This document shows, one piece after another, positions 1 through 9,954 of a stretch of 64,000 bases of DNA (position 1 is its first letter; each line of letters starts with the position of its first letter). Below the pieces are notes generated by a model. The model ran no database searches and was not told the DNA's origin. It saw only the letters and a list, made by a program, of their open reading frames with translations. Source of the stretch: Symbiodinium natans (Eukaryota; Sar; Dinophyceae; Suessiales; Symbiodiniaceae); the NCBI GenBank assembly GCA_905221605.1, contig CAJNDS010002155.1:184001-248000 (forward strand). Direction: 5' to 3'. The position numbers and the translations under genes were made by a program.

Positions 1-45
1 CCCGAATCCCGAATCCCTAAACCCGAAACCCTAAACCCTGAAGAA
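1..45. repeat. Degenerate CCCTAAA array at window start
   Basis: Variants CCCGAAT, CCCTAAA and CCCGAAA in tandem. It is the left (C-rich) flank of the exon-like island that follows. Degenerate units and unique sequence right behind them argue against a chromosome end. Confidence 0.7.
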
Positions 46-61
46 GCAAAAACTTAACGCG

Positions 62-172
62 TGGGAAGCTTCGGAGAAGGCTGGCAGAGCCCGCGTAGTT
101 GTGCAGGATCAGCACCAGCTCCTTGTGGCGCTGTTGTGGAGCCCCGAAGCCCTTGTGGAGGCCTTAAGGGGT
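62..172. other. Exon-like island, strand unresolved
   Basis: This GC-rich island lies between a CCCTAAA-type flank and a TTTAGGG-type flank. The minus strand reads openly with a segment HKELVLILHNYAGSASLL. A plus-strand frame is also open (ARVVVQDQHQLLVALLW). I cannot tell which is coding. It is reported because it fits the flank pattern of better supported exons. Confidence 0.3.
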
Positions 173-770
173 TCATTTTGGGGTACTTAGGGTTTAGGGT
201 TTAGGGGTTTCGGGTTTGGGGTACTTAGGTTTTATACAGCTTCTGTTTTAGGGCTTGTTTTGGGCCACCCGCCTCGCAGCCTCGCAACCACCCTGCATGC
301 ATACAACACGTCCAACAGAGATTGTGAATGACTTTTTTTGCCACCCGTCAAGAGGCTTTGCGGGTTTTAGGGTTTAGGGGTAATTATGAGGTTGCTAGGA
401 ATCAGGATTGCATGCACAGTAGAAACGCGCAGGCAGTCTGCCGATACCCCTGTGAACCTTTTTTGCAACACGAAGCGTGAATCTTGCCACAACATCCCTG
501 AACCTCCCAAACGGAAACAAACTCTATCGGGGCGCAACCCTAAACCTGCAAGCTCTACGCCCGATAAACTTCCCTAAGCAGAAAGCACTTCAAATAACCC
601 TACAATGCCATAATGTCCCTAAACAGAAGCAAGCCCCGAATGCCCCCGATAAACCAGACCCCGCAAACTTCTCTAGCCGCGTAAAGTCTCTAAACCATGA
701 GCACTAATCCCTAAACGCTACGACTATTTTTTTGGAACCCGGACTGAGGACGAGGCGTGCGACACCACGC

Positions 771-849
771 CCTAAACCCTAAACCCTAAACCCTAAACCC
801 TAAACCCTAAACCCTAAACCCTTAAACCCTAAACCCTAAACCCTTCTGC
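771..849. repeat. CCCTAAA array
   Basis: About ten near-perfect CCCTAAA units with a few length variants, followed by degenerate units to about 890. The exon-like island at 884-950 (plus frame with MSRKDQALKILGCC, minus frame also open) separates it from a TTTAGGG-type run at 960-1070. Confidence 0.85.
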
Positions 850-1384
850 CTAAACCCTACACCCTAAGCCCTTAACTAAACCAACCCGGCTGAGATCGGG
901 CAGATGACCATGAGTCGCAAGGACCAGGCTTTGAAGATCCTTGGGTGCTGCCAGGGTTGAGGGATTTCGGGGTTTTTGGGGTGCTAGGGTTTAGGGTTTG
1001 GGGTTTGAGGTTTAGGGCTAGGGTTTAGGGTTTTAGGGTTTGGGGTTAGGGTTTGGGGTTTAGGGGATGGATGGGGTCATTCTTTCCCTTTAGCTTCGGG
1101 TCTTCGAGGTTTCGGGGGCTTTGGAGAGGAGTGTCAGGAGAGATAGTCGGGAGGGGTTTTGTTCTCGAGAATCGGGCTTCCAGATTTTTTCGGCCTCGGA
1201 ATTGCCATGGGTTTAATCGCGCACTCGCGGACAAACCAGGCGAGGCACCCGGTCAGCACAGGTGATACACTCGGTACTCCAGCTGCACCTAACCTCCAGA
1301 CTTTACACACACAAGACAGATCCTCACTATCGTCATGGGCTTAGGGTTTAGGTTAAGGGCCTGGTACACTACCAAAACAAATAA

Positions 1385-1498
1385 TATAGAAAAGGGTGAA
1401 TTCTGTAAGGGACCTTAGGGAGGGGTATCAGGTCATTGGGGTCCAGAGGGAACTGAAGAAGGCTCTTTGGCTCCCGTGATCTTCCAGCCCCAATCTCT
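1385..1498 (-). CDS. Candidate exon, unknown protein
   Basis: A minus-strand frame is open across the island and reads SREPKSLLQFPLDPNDLIP and onward. It follows the acceptor CCCATGGCAG at about 1499. No domain is recognised. The TTTAGGG run lies on the right as expected, but the left flank is TTTAGGG too, so it breaks the usual flank pattern. Linkage to the RING-CH gene upstream on the same strand is possible but unproven. Confidence 0.3.
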
Positions 1499-2419
1499 GC
1501 CATGGGTTTGAGGTTTAGGGCTTGTTCCATGTTGCTTTTTTCTCCTTCATCATCAACATCATCAGCATTGACGACTGCTTGATATTTCCACTATTGCGTA
1601 TCATTTCAAAATTGTGTGAGGGGGAAGTGGATGTCGGGCTAAGGCTTCAACTCCGCCACTATGGGACAGCATGTACTTCAAGTGGCAACCATGGTTTCCC
1701 TAATTCCTAAATCCTAGTTCCTTAACAGCAATCAACGTTGGGAGGGTTGAGATGTGCAAGGTCTATGGTCTAATAGGCATAGGGCCCCGAAAGATGCTTC
1801 TTTTTGCCACTTGATGGTTGCGAGTACACCAAGTCAGTCGCACAAGCTTTCCATAGCTTCCCTTTGCAAGTATCCCACAACAGAGGAGTCAAAAAGAACA
1901 AGATGGCGGTTCATAAGCTGTCAGTCAGCACGGGTTCCCAAGGGAGGGAGAGTCTTGCGGCCAAACGTCTGACACCCAAACTCCTGGCGCACGTGGAGGT
2001 GCAGGTGGAGGTGGGTTCATGGCTTGTGGCCAAACTGCAGTATCATTCTGGAAGGAAGAGGTTCCGGAGACTGGGTCAGTCTATGCAGCAGCCAGGTGGG
2101 ATGAGGGCCTCTCATGTTCACATGTTCATCTCTCCCCCAGAAGAGTTCAAACTCCCCAGACATGCCCTCATCAGCGCGACTGTGTGGGTTTAGGGTTTAG
2201 GGTTTAGGGTTTAGGGTTCAGGGCCCAACACCCTAGATGCCTAGGCTCTAGGGTTGACAGGGTCTATGGGCAAAAAGTACGTACTTGATGTAGTCGAGTC
2301 CATGCCCTTTCGATCCCCTTGTCGCAAAACCCTAGACCCTAAACCCTTTTTGCCCCAGGTTTCTCTGATGTGCTAAACCCTAAACCCTAAACCCTACACC
2401 CTAAACCCTAAACCTTGTC

Positions 2420-2518
2420 CTGGTAGATGGAGGGGAAGAGCACCGGAGGCGGCCAGACCAGGGGGACACGCGTGCGAAGGCACCAGAGTCCCCGCTTGAA
2501 CGTCAAGGTGCAGGCCTC
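2420..2518 (-). CDS. Candidate exon, unknown protein
   Basis: The minus strand reads ACTLTFKRGLWCLRTRVPL and onward to FPSIYQ, then meets CCCTAAA units (GGTTTAG-like on the sense strand). The island is bracketed by a CCCTAAA array on the left and a long TTTAGGG array on the right. The product is hydrophobic and Trp/Arg rich with no recognised domain. Confidence 0.35.
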
Positions 2519-2524
2519 TTGAGT

Positions 2525-2601
2525 AGGGTTTAGGGTTTAGGGTTTAGGGTTTAGGGTTTAGGGTTTAGGGTTTAGGGTTTAGGGTTTAGGGTTTAGGGTT
2601 T
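2525..2601. repeat. TTTAGGG array
   Basis: About eleven near-perfect TTTAGGG units. It forms the acceptor-side flank of the minus-strand island at 2420-2518. Confidence 0.9.
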
Positions 2602-2735
2602 TCGGGTTTAGGGGGCCATGCGGGAGTTCTTTTCTCAATGTGCGGCTCCTGCTCGTAAGGGGGTGCCGTCTGTATAAGGCTCTCTGTATACTCTAGCGGG
2701 AATCTCTTAATCAAAGGGTCATGATTTTGAGAACC

Positions 2736-2862
2736 CCCCCCCCCCCCCCCCTTCAAACTTGCAGAGGCTTCCATCTCCGTCTGGTTTAGGGTTTGGATTT
2801 TAGGCCCTAAACCCTGAACCCTGAACCCTGAACCCTAAACCCTAAACCCTAAACCCTAAACC
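2736..2862. repeat. Poly-C tract, 19-nt island, then inverted telomeric hairpin
   Basis: A run of about 18 C is followed by CTTGCAG, a 19-nt island, then GTTTAGGG units that turn directly into CCCTAAA/CCCTGAA units around TTTTAGGCCCTAAA. The repeat part can fold on itself. On the plus strand it has the form of a tiny intron made almost only of inverted telomere-type repeats. Confidence 0.5.
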
Positions 2863-2984
2863 CTTGTTGTTGCCAAGTTTGGTACACTTCTCGATATGTG
2901 TGCACGTCATCCCGGTTTAGGAGTTGCGGGACTCCTGCAACTCCCTGGGCCAGGCAGTCAGCCCCCCTAAAAGACGTACCTGGG

Positions 2985-3134
2985 ACCCTGTTTACCTACA
3001 GCTCCATGAGATACAATTGCCTACTACCTACTCACTAAGGGTAGTTACTAAGCTTTAACCCTAAACCCTAAACCCTAAACCCTACTAACTAAGGGTAGTT
3101 ACTAAGCTTTAGTTCAATAGAGTCCCAGGTAAGA
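2985..3134. mobile_element. Small TIR element, family I (MITE-like)
   Basis: The ends are inverted: GTACCTGGGACCCTGTTTACC on the left and an AATAGAGTCCCAGGTAAG-type end on the right. The inside carries two copies of AAGGGTAGTTACTAAGCTTT flanking CCCTAAA units. AAGAC occurs on both sides and may be a short target duplication. Related copies lie at 56709-56852, 58815-59047 and 63258-63350. Confidence 0.6.
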
Positions 3135-3282
3135 AGACAGGAAGGAACTGGCTTGCCAACCAAGCGGCTGCCACGCAGCTGTCCGCGAAAAGGAGTCGCC
3201 CAGCATGAGGGTCGCCACGGATATCCATGAGGTATACTGCGCGGCAGGTTGAGATGATTCCCCTTATGCTAACTAACAGTCC

Positions 3283-3396
3283 TGAATAGGGTTTAGTGTT
3301 TACGGTTTATATACTAACAGCCCTTAGTAGGGATTATAGTACCCCTTCTTAGTATCCCTAATAAGGAGCTGTTAGTATATAGGGGCTTAACATCCC
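3283..3396. mobile_element. Small TIR element, family II (MITE-like), degenerate
   Basis: Contains TATACTAACAGCCCTTAGTAGGG and its inverted counterpart, ending in the AACATCCCAAG motif typical of the family. Better copies are at 22767-22871, 49676-49772 and 57645-57735. Confidence 0.5.
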
Positions 3397-3904
3397 AAGC
3401 GGCAGGCGTCAAGACAAGAAATGAGGGTTTCTAGCATTTATATGAGCTACTTTCTTGTAGTGGTTGGGGGCATAAGACAACACTAGGGAATATACACAGG
3501 CTTGGGTACTGCTAGGCATCCTAGAAGGTCCTAGAAAGCCACTTTTAGTTTGAGAAGCACTGCTCTGTCATGAGTTCTCTTGACCGCGATCTAGACTCCG
3601 TAATCCTGATTCTAGGAACGACCTCAAGGGGTCCGGCATTTCGCTTACCTTGAGCATGGTAGCACATGTATTTCCCAAGTGCGAGGAGTCACGAAGGAAG
3701 TGGGCGCTTTGAATGTTGCGGGGGCCCGTAGCTCCCTAAACCCTTTTCGCCACTGAACTGAAAGCAAGCCGAACTCCCAGAAACCCTAAACCCGAACCCC
3801 TAAACCCTATAAGCCCTATAAGCCCTATAAACCCTATAGACCCCATAAAACCATAAAAACCCCATAAAACCCTATACCCTGCACCCTACCCTCAGAGGCT
3901 CCAA

Positions 3905-3995
3905 GTGCGCATGTAAACCCTTCCTGTCGGCCAGAAGATGTTCATGGAGAAAGGCCGGCCATCCCTCGCGTCGGTCAGCAGCCCCTTGTAGATTT
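3905..3995 (-). CDS. Candidate exon, unknown protein
   Basis: After the acceptor-like AAACCGGAG the minus strand reads QIYKGLLTDARDGRPFSMN and on to FWPTGR, then GGTTTACA as a possible donor. C-rich repeats lie on the left and TTTAGGG on the right. One plus-strand frame is also open, so the strand is preferred rather than proven. Confidence 0.35.
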
Positions 3996-4029
3996 GCCTC
4001 CGGTTTAGGGTTTAGCGTTTAGGGGTTCT

Positions 4030-4745
4030 GGTTTCAGCTGAAAGTCACGGATCAAAGTGAGGCAGCAGGAAGAACCACAGACTAAAATTGTTCGGGCACT
4101 TATTTTCTGTGGCTCTCTCACGTAGCTGACGTAGCTTCTCTTGCCGATCGACAGCTCTCTTGTGTCAGACTTCTGGGTGCGACGGCGACTCGTCAGAACT
4201 ACTTCGTGAAGAAGGTCACAGACAGAAAACCATGTTCTTCATGGTGTGGCTTTTTTCCAGGACTTTCCTCTCGCTGGCGCTTGACGACGCAGATTCATGT
4301 TGATGTCAGTCTTGCTATAAAGAATGACTCGGCTTTCGTTTAAAAGTCCTGTCAGATCCTTCAGACATAGAACTGCGCAAAGCTCCATGACATGATCGTA
4401 GGAAATCCGATCCTAGTCAGATGCCTCGTCGTGGGTGGAGTCTTTTTTGATGGCGCCAGTGTAAGCTGGTGATGTGAGAACTTTGCTGTGCATGTGTTGT
4501 CGGTAAGACAAACCCGACGGGACGAGTTGTTTTTCGTAATCTGATTTGAGAGACCAGTCCCTCTGATGACCGGAACATCTTCCTGAATCTTCCTGTGAAT
4601 CTTCCTATGAAGCGGACGGCTTGCGCCAAAATCGATGACTTCAAGGGCTTCAGATTCGTGCTTTCGGGTGTGGGTTGTTTGTCAGCTCAGATTCCATGCC
4701 TTTGGGCTCTTGTGGGATGCCCCAAATCCCACGCCCAAAGCCCTA
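4030..4745. other. No supported gene
   Basis: Mostly unique, moderately AT-rich sequence. Short open frames on both strands overlap each other and show no domain, splice context or codon signal that separates them. Likely intronic or intergenic. Confidence 0.4.
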
Positions 4746-4748
4746 AAC

Positions 4749-4820
4749 CCTGGCACCCGTCCTGGCAAGGCCCCGCGTGGCAATGAAGTACGACGCCATC
4801 ACTATCCAGCGGCCCGCTTC
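4749..4820 (-). CDS. Candidate 24-codon exon, membrane-like
   Basis: The acceptor GCATCAGCAG precedes an exactly 72-nt open stretch reading EAGRWIVMASYFIATRGLAR and so on. The donor is GCCAGG|GTTTAGGG, so the first bases of a telomere-type array would serve as the 5' splice site. The hydrophobic core suggests a membrane segment. Family unknown. It is downstream of the RING-CH exons on the same strand, and MARCH-type proteins often have membrane helices, so it may belong to that gene. Confidence 0.45.
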
Positions 4821-5729
4821 CTGCTGATGCGAAGCCACAGCAGTTCGTGCAAGGGCCAGCAACCCGTAGCAGGGTTGAGGGTTCATCGGGCTATATAGGT
4901 CTATATACAGAGCTTTAGTGAGAGCTTAATGGGCTTGTTATAGGGCCTCATGAGAGTTTATTTCGGGTGTGTAAATGGGGTGTGCAGGGCACCGATAAGT
5001 AGGTTGAGAAAGTAATTGCCCTAAATACATAGTTACCCTACTTATAACCCTACTTATAAGTACCCATGAACCTATAGGGCGTTTAGGGTTTAGGATTTAG
5101 GGTTGTGGCACGCTCACCATCGACTGCAAAGGGGCTTCGGGTTTACTCTCCTTTTGCCGCAAGCTGCTCGCCCAAGCGAAAGAGTGCGAGACACGAGTTA
5201 CACCGTTGCTGTGTTGGCCAGCAAATAGCTTGTTTCCACGGTCTCCTTCTCTCAAGCTTCGTGCAGCTGATCAAGGCCAAACCCTACATGGGCCCTACCT
5301 TAAGAACCCGAAACCTATTTTTTGTAGGCTCTTCTGATAGGGTTCATAGGTAACCGACAACAAACTAGGCTTTGGGCTCTTAAGGCACAGTATACACTGA
5401 CCACCGAAGCTGCGGGGGCCACGCCGTGGATGTCAGCTTTGACCCATTCCCAGCAAAAACGCCCTCCCTGTCAAGATCGTGCGCGCACACGACCACGACT
5501 TCGCTTCGAAGAGAGTGCCCTGACTGCACCCGAAAACCCCAAAAACCCGAAACCCCAAAACCCTAAACCCTTTCACAGCAGGCCTCGGGAAACCCTGTTG
5601 CAACTGGACTGCGAACAACTTCCAGGAAAAGACACGACCCCCACCTAGCCTCGGGAGGCCCTAAACCCTAAACCCTAAACCCTAAACCCTTATCCCTGGA
5701 CCCTAGACCCTAAACCCTAAACCCTAAAC

Positions 5730-5795
5730 CCATATCCGTGAGCCTTCAGCATGGCTTTCACCATCGCCCAGGAACCCCGAACCACTCGGCGGTAC
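5730..5795 (-). CDS. Candidate 66-nt exon
   Basis: The acceptor ACATCTTAG and the donor TATGG|GTTTAGGG bracket an open frame reading YRRVVRGSWAMVKAMLKAHG. A plus-strand ATG frame (MAFTIAQEPRTT) is also open here. The minus call rests on both splice borders fitting. Confidence 0.4.
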
Positions 5796-6107
5796 CTAAG
5801 ATGTGCTTCTGGGTCGATTTTAGCGACCGTTTAGCCATGGCCACTGTTCTGCAGCATCTAGAGCCTCAGTCAAATCCTTGGCTGTACCGGGAACAGGGGA
5901 TGTAATGTTTGGTGACAGATTGTGCCAATGAGCATCAGTTGCAAGATGTGTTGCGTGCCTGCTCGCCTGAGTCTAGGTCTGCCTGCCATGATGACATGAA
6001 AGATCCTGTATGAAGGATGGAAGAACTACCATCTTCAACATATGTGCTCAAGACCCCCTTTAGTGAAGCAACAGCATGTGCCTCATGCAGCGAAAAATGT
6101 TACCCAA

Positions 6108-6210
6108 CTATGACAAAGGAAGGGGCTGGTAGCCGCAGGTCGGACATTTCAGCGTGTTGACGGCCGACAGCTTGGTCCAGGTTTGGAAGCAGGAACGGTG
6201 AACCCAACGC
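6108..6210 (-). CDS. RING-CH zinc finger gene, exon 2
   Basis: It encodes RWVHRSCFQTWTKLS, then a CPTC pair: the second half of a RING-CH (C4HC3) finger, in which WVH-x2-C-x2-W and a final C-x2-C bind zinc. Joined to the exon at 6741-6838 it completes the pattern C-x2-C ... C-x-C-x-G-T-Q-R-W-V-H. The acceptor is CCGGCCCAG at 6211-6212. The frame runs to a TAG at 6108-6110, though a donor before that is possible. RING-CH proteins are E3 ubiquitin ligases, usually membrane anchored. Further exons at lower coordinates are expected. Confidence 0.75.
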
Positions 6211-6740
6211 CTGGGCCGGGAGCACCCCCAATGACCAGAGAACAGAAATAGGATGGCCCTCTTAAACCCAATGAGAGAAAACATAAAATAGCCAAGATCC
6301 CTACCTAGAGCACGAAGCAGCACAAGCATTCTCTAGGGGGAATGCTGGTGCCGCCCATCTCTTTCGGCTGATGGTGTTTTGGATTCCAGGGTGGCAAACG
6401 GAACGTGCGCTCCCTCCCCCAACTCGGGTTTAGGGTTTAGGGTTTAGGGTTTAGGGTTTGTTCGTCTTGATTTGCTGAAGTGGGGTACTTTGGGGTCTGG
6501 GAACCTTGCCCAACAGTTTGTTTCAGGAACGCTCTTGGGCGTGCTTGTGGCTTGTGGGGCGCCGGCATCTGGGGTGCTCCACCCAAAATATCAGTTTGCA
6601 CAAATCAAGTCTCTCAAGGCCTAATGAAGACTACTAATCCCCAAACCCTGAAGCCCCCGAAACCCTGAAGCCCCCTCAAAAACCCTGAACCCTAAACTCT
6701 AACCCCAAACCCCCACACTCCTCAAGTCTGTCCAGGGCGC
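6211..6740 (-). other. Putative GC-AG intron with inverted telomeric repeats
   Basis: Joining the two RING-CH halves in frame requires the intron to begin GCGCCC and end CCCAG. Read on the gene strand, the 5' part is TTTAGGG-like (GGGTTTGGGG, GAGTTTAGGG) and the 3' part holds a run of CCCTAAA at about 6426-6462 of the window. The two repeat blocks are inverted with respect to each other. Confidence 0.65.
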
Positions 6741-6838
6741 TGCGTTCCCCGGCACCTGCAGGGCTGAAAGTAGTCCGCGCCCTCCACCAGGTCCTCCCAG
6801 CAGATTCGGCAGATCGCGGAGGTGGACTCCGCCTCCAT
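6741..6838 (-). CDS. RING-CH (MARCH-type) E3 ligase gene, exon 1
   Basis: From the ATG at 6836-6838 the minus strand reads MEAESTSAICRICWEDLV, then EGADYFQPCRCRGTQ. This is the first half of a RING-CH finger: C-x2-C (CRIC) followed by C-x-C-x-G (CRCRG). It stops where exon 2 supplies RWVH. The ATG could be the start because the finger begins nine residues later, as in N-terminal RING-CH proteins, but an internal Met cannot be excluded. CCCTAAA-type repeats lie left and TTTAGGG lies right (6918-6970). Confidence 0.75.
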
Positions 6839-7585
6839 GGTGGTGCTCTCTGAGGGCTGTTGGTTTTTGTTACTGGAATCACCTTTTTAATACGGGCGGA
6901 ACGTCAGCGTTGTGTTGGGTTTAGGGTTTAGGGTTTGGGGTTTGGGGTTTCGGGTGTGAGGTTTAGGGTTTCCTTGATTCGTGTGATTCATGGGTTCTGT
7001 AGGGCAATCTTTAGGGTTGCCTTCCGGGTGGTGGAAGTTGATGGTCTTGTACAGACTAGCTCTGCAGTAGTGACATATGTCGACCTTGTTCCTGCTCCGG
7101 AAAGAGTGATGGAGCAGCTCTGAGGCTCTGGCTGACACGAGTTTAGGGTATAGGGTCTGGGATCTAGTTGCTTTTTGCCACCTGTCTCGGACGCACTGCA
7201 GGGCACTAGTCTGATAGTATAGGGTTTAGGGTTTAGGGTTCACTCCTCGTTTGCCGCTCTGAGTGAACAAGTAGCCATTGTGAGCGCTTGACCCAGAACA
7301 ACCGTAGAAACACTGCAAACCAACCGTCCAAACCTTATAAACTAAACCATTGGAACCCATAAGCCCAAACCCTCCTCACCCTCGTATCCTGATGTTGATA
7401 GCATGCGTTCCTCGCAATTACTGCCAGGGCCAAGAAACTTCAACAGGTATATGTAGGCTGACGACCAAGGGGGGGCGGGTGTCTTGTTCCTACGAGCGCA
7501 TCCGTGAAAACAGGTGGCTTGACTGACCATAAACCAGAAGGCAACTCTAATAAACCCTAAACCCTAAACCCTAAACCCTAAGGCC

Positions 7586-7676
7586 TCTGAAGGTGCCTTT
7601 GAAGCCAACTCAACATTCTTCTCCGCTTCCAAGGTATCGGCTGGGGCCGCGGGTGCGTGCGCATCGCACATGAAAG
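7586..7676 (-). CDS. Candidate exon, acidic low-complexity
   Basis: The minus strand reads MCDAHAPAAPADTLEAEKN and continues VELASKAPSEA up to CCCTAAA units. The composition (Ala, Glu, Lys) resembles a linker. Other frames are open too. Unrecognised. Confidence 0.3.
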
Positions 7677-7992
7677 CGCATCTACGTGCTGGCACGAAGA
7701 CCAGCGACCGAAAACAGCTTGGGCTGTAGCATGTGTGCAGTCTCGGATACAGGGTGCAGACATATTTGGGTATGTTGAAGCAGAATTTCTATTGGATGTA
7801 GGATCGCACTGTTGTGGCTGGAGTCTGGGCCGCTTCTCAAGCCTTACGCACGTTCTTAGAAGCTTGGTCTGCTTCAGAGATGAAGGGAATTCTGGGCGGC
7901 GAACCGGTGACGACTAACGACAGAGTATGTCGGGGACAGCTTCCTGTGGATTCTGGAGTCCAGCGCTGCCTCGTGGACTCCCTGTCTCACTA

Positions 7993-8005
7993 CTTGAGCC
8001 AAAAT
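7993..8005 (-). other. Possible relict dinoflagellate spliced-leader end
   Basis: On the minus strand this reads ATTTTGGCTCAAG, identical to the last 13 nt of the dinoflagellate spliced leader as I remember it (CCGTAGCCATTTTGGCTCAAG). The eight bases before it match at only one position. Relict leaders in genomes come from mRNAs that were reverse transcribed and reinserted. An open minus frame without an ATG follows to about 7877. Confidence 0.4.
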
Positions 8006-8252
8006 TCGCAGCCAGCTTGATAGTTTCCGTGGGGCTCGCATATAGCAGAAGAGCAAACGAATGCAAACACAAACTGCAGAACTCCGAGCCTCCATGCCAC
8101 AGTGGATTCTGAGCAACCCTTTCGCATTCGCAACCCGATACGCCCTATACCCCACAAACCCTAAACCCCATGAACGGCTGCCTCTTGGAGAGTAGACGTT
8201 TTGCAGAAAGTGATGCGGGAGCCAACCAGCCAGACAACTGGCAGCATTGCCG

Positions 8253-8390
8253 ACCCTAAACCCTAAACCCTAAACCCTGAACCTGAACCCTAAACCCTAA
8301 ACCCTAAACCCTAAACCCTAAACCCTAAACCCTAAACCCTAAACCCTAAACCCTAAACCCTAAACCCTAAACCCTAAACCCTAAACCCTA
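8253..8390. repeat. Longest CCCTAAA array of the window
   Basis: About nineteen units, nearly perfect after the first few. It directly abuts the 3' border of the candidate exon at 8392-8492. Confidence 0.95.
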
Positions 8391-8391
8391 C

Positions 8392-8492
8392 CCCAAAACT
8401 CGGAGCCACCAAGCTACTGCACTTGGGAGCGAACTTCTCTTGGACTGCCTGCAGCATTGGCTCCAGGCACCTGTGCATCTTGATCTGTCTGG
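8392..8492 (-). CDS. Candidate exon, helical unknown protein
   Basis: After the acceptor ACACCAAAG the minus strand reads ARQIKMHRCLEPMLQAVQEK and then FAPKCSSLVAPSFG. It ends at TTGGG|GTAGGGTTTAGGG. The charged, amphipathic composition is typical of coding sequence. It lies between the longest CCCTAAA array and a TTTAGGG-type run at 8502-8680. No family recognised. Confidence 0.5.
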
Positions 8493-9070
8493 CTTTGGTG
8501 TAGGGGGTTTAGGGTTTAGGGCTAGGGTTTAAGGTAGGGTTTAGGGTTTAGGGCTAGGGTTTAGGGTTTCGGGCTGGAAAAGGGTTTAGGGCTTTGTTGG
8601 GCTTGATGAAGGGGTTTAGGAACTATAGGGTTTAGGGCTTCAAAGGGCTTAGGCTTTTTTTTGGGGGGGAGGGGGGGAGGGGTTTAGGGGGCCATTTGTT
8701 TTTGTTCGTTCCCGCCCAGTTGGACGAACGGCACTGCAGGGTGTAGGGTTATTTAGGGTTCAGCGTTGAGGGTTGCGCCGTGATCTCATTTGTAGAACTT
8801 GAAGCTGCCATTTTTATTTGCACCCAGATGGGAGGCAAATGGACAAATCCTCGTTCAAGTCAGGCGTCTTTGTCCTACCTAAACCCTAAACCCCAAACCC
8901 TAAACCCTAATGCCCACTATGCCATGGCTTGGATTTGGAAGTTCAGGCTGTCTTCAGCCCTGCAGCATACCTAAAGCCCCCGAAGCCAGACCACCTCTTC
9001 CAACGGTCCCAAACCCTAACCCCTAGACCCTAGACCCTAAACCCGAAACCTTAAACCCAAAACCCCAAAC

Positions 9071-9144
9071 CCTTTTCTCCTCTCCGGCTGTTCCCAGAGG
9101 AAAGGGAGGACAAGGTGGTAAGCACACATTCAGCCACCCAGGGC
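9071..9144 (-). CDS. Candidate 74-nt exon
   Basis: The acceptor GGATTGCAG and the donor AAAAGG|GTTTGGGG flank an open frame PWVAECVLTTLSSLSSGNSR. Unknown function. C-rich repeats border it on the left. Confidence 0.4.
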
Positions 9145-9206
9145 CTGCAATCCCGAACACCTGCCAGCAATCAACATCCTTGAGCGCGTATCAGCCTCGA
9201 TCTTAA

Positions 9207-9238
9207 CCCCCCCCCCCCCCAAAAAAAAAAAAAAAACA
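9207..9238. repeat. Homopolymer pair C then A
   Basis: A run of about 16 C is followed by about 16 A. A TA microsatellite lies nearby at 9494-9512. Confidence 0.9.
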
Positions 9239-9861
9239 CAAAAATGAAAACCCTCAATCCTTAAATCCCTAATTCCTAAACCCTTGTACATCCAGGTGTC
9301 TGAAGTCTGCCGCAGGAACCCGATTTTTTTAACCCAGACGCACCCCAAGCTGGCCGACCTCTCCAGCAAAGATGTGACGCCGACGTCCAACGTCACGCCC
9401 AGGGCACCTGGCAGTGCAACAAAACTCATGGTGCAGAGTTTATCAATATATTATACTCCACTAAATACTCGTTTAAATCATACCGCACATATATGTATAT
9501 ATATATATATATATGTACGTATATGTGTGCGCACTGGTTCAAGATAGTCGAGTGTTTGTCAGCGCGCTTCGATGAAGCTTCAGGGCCCTAAGCCCTAAAC
9601 CCTTTGTTTTGTTCAACCCACGTTCCCCTGCTGTCAGCTAAACCCTCAACCCAAAGCCCTAAGCCCTGAACCCGAAACCATGAGCTCCCTAAACCCTAAA
9701 CCCTAAACCCCCAACCCTTGAAACCATGACCGGAGCTGATTTAACACCTGCAGATGTAGGCTAAGGCTGGCTCTGAGGCAGCGCCGCCTCAGGATCGATG
9801 AGAGCGGCATGAACTGTATTATAAGACCTTAACCCTAAACCCTTTTTCTTAAACCCTAGGC

Positions 9862-9954
9862 AGAATCGTATTGAGTTTGGGCGCCTTCAGTGTGGCAAGC
9901 ATGGTGATTTTGAAGTCCCAGAGCCAACTCGTGGCCAAGGCGCGTGCTTCGGGG
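9862..9954. other. Exon-like island, strand unresolved
   Basis: On the plus strand, after CCCTAGGCAG, the frame reads NRIEFGRLQCGKHGDFEVPE. On the minus strand SWLWDFKITMLATLKAPK ends at CCTAG|GGTTTAAG. Both strands have workable splice borders because CCCTAG on one strand is CTAGGG on the other. Confidence 0.35.

Noticed and set aside
1-900. Chromosome end (true telomere)
   Set aside because: Heptamers occur throughout the window in both orientations, are degenerate, and are mixed with unique and coding-like sequence. They are interstitial.
884-950. DnaJ-type exon (MSRKDQALKILGCC)
   Set aside because: Only the first-helix flavour is present, there is no HPD motif, and the minus strand is also open.
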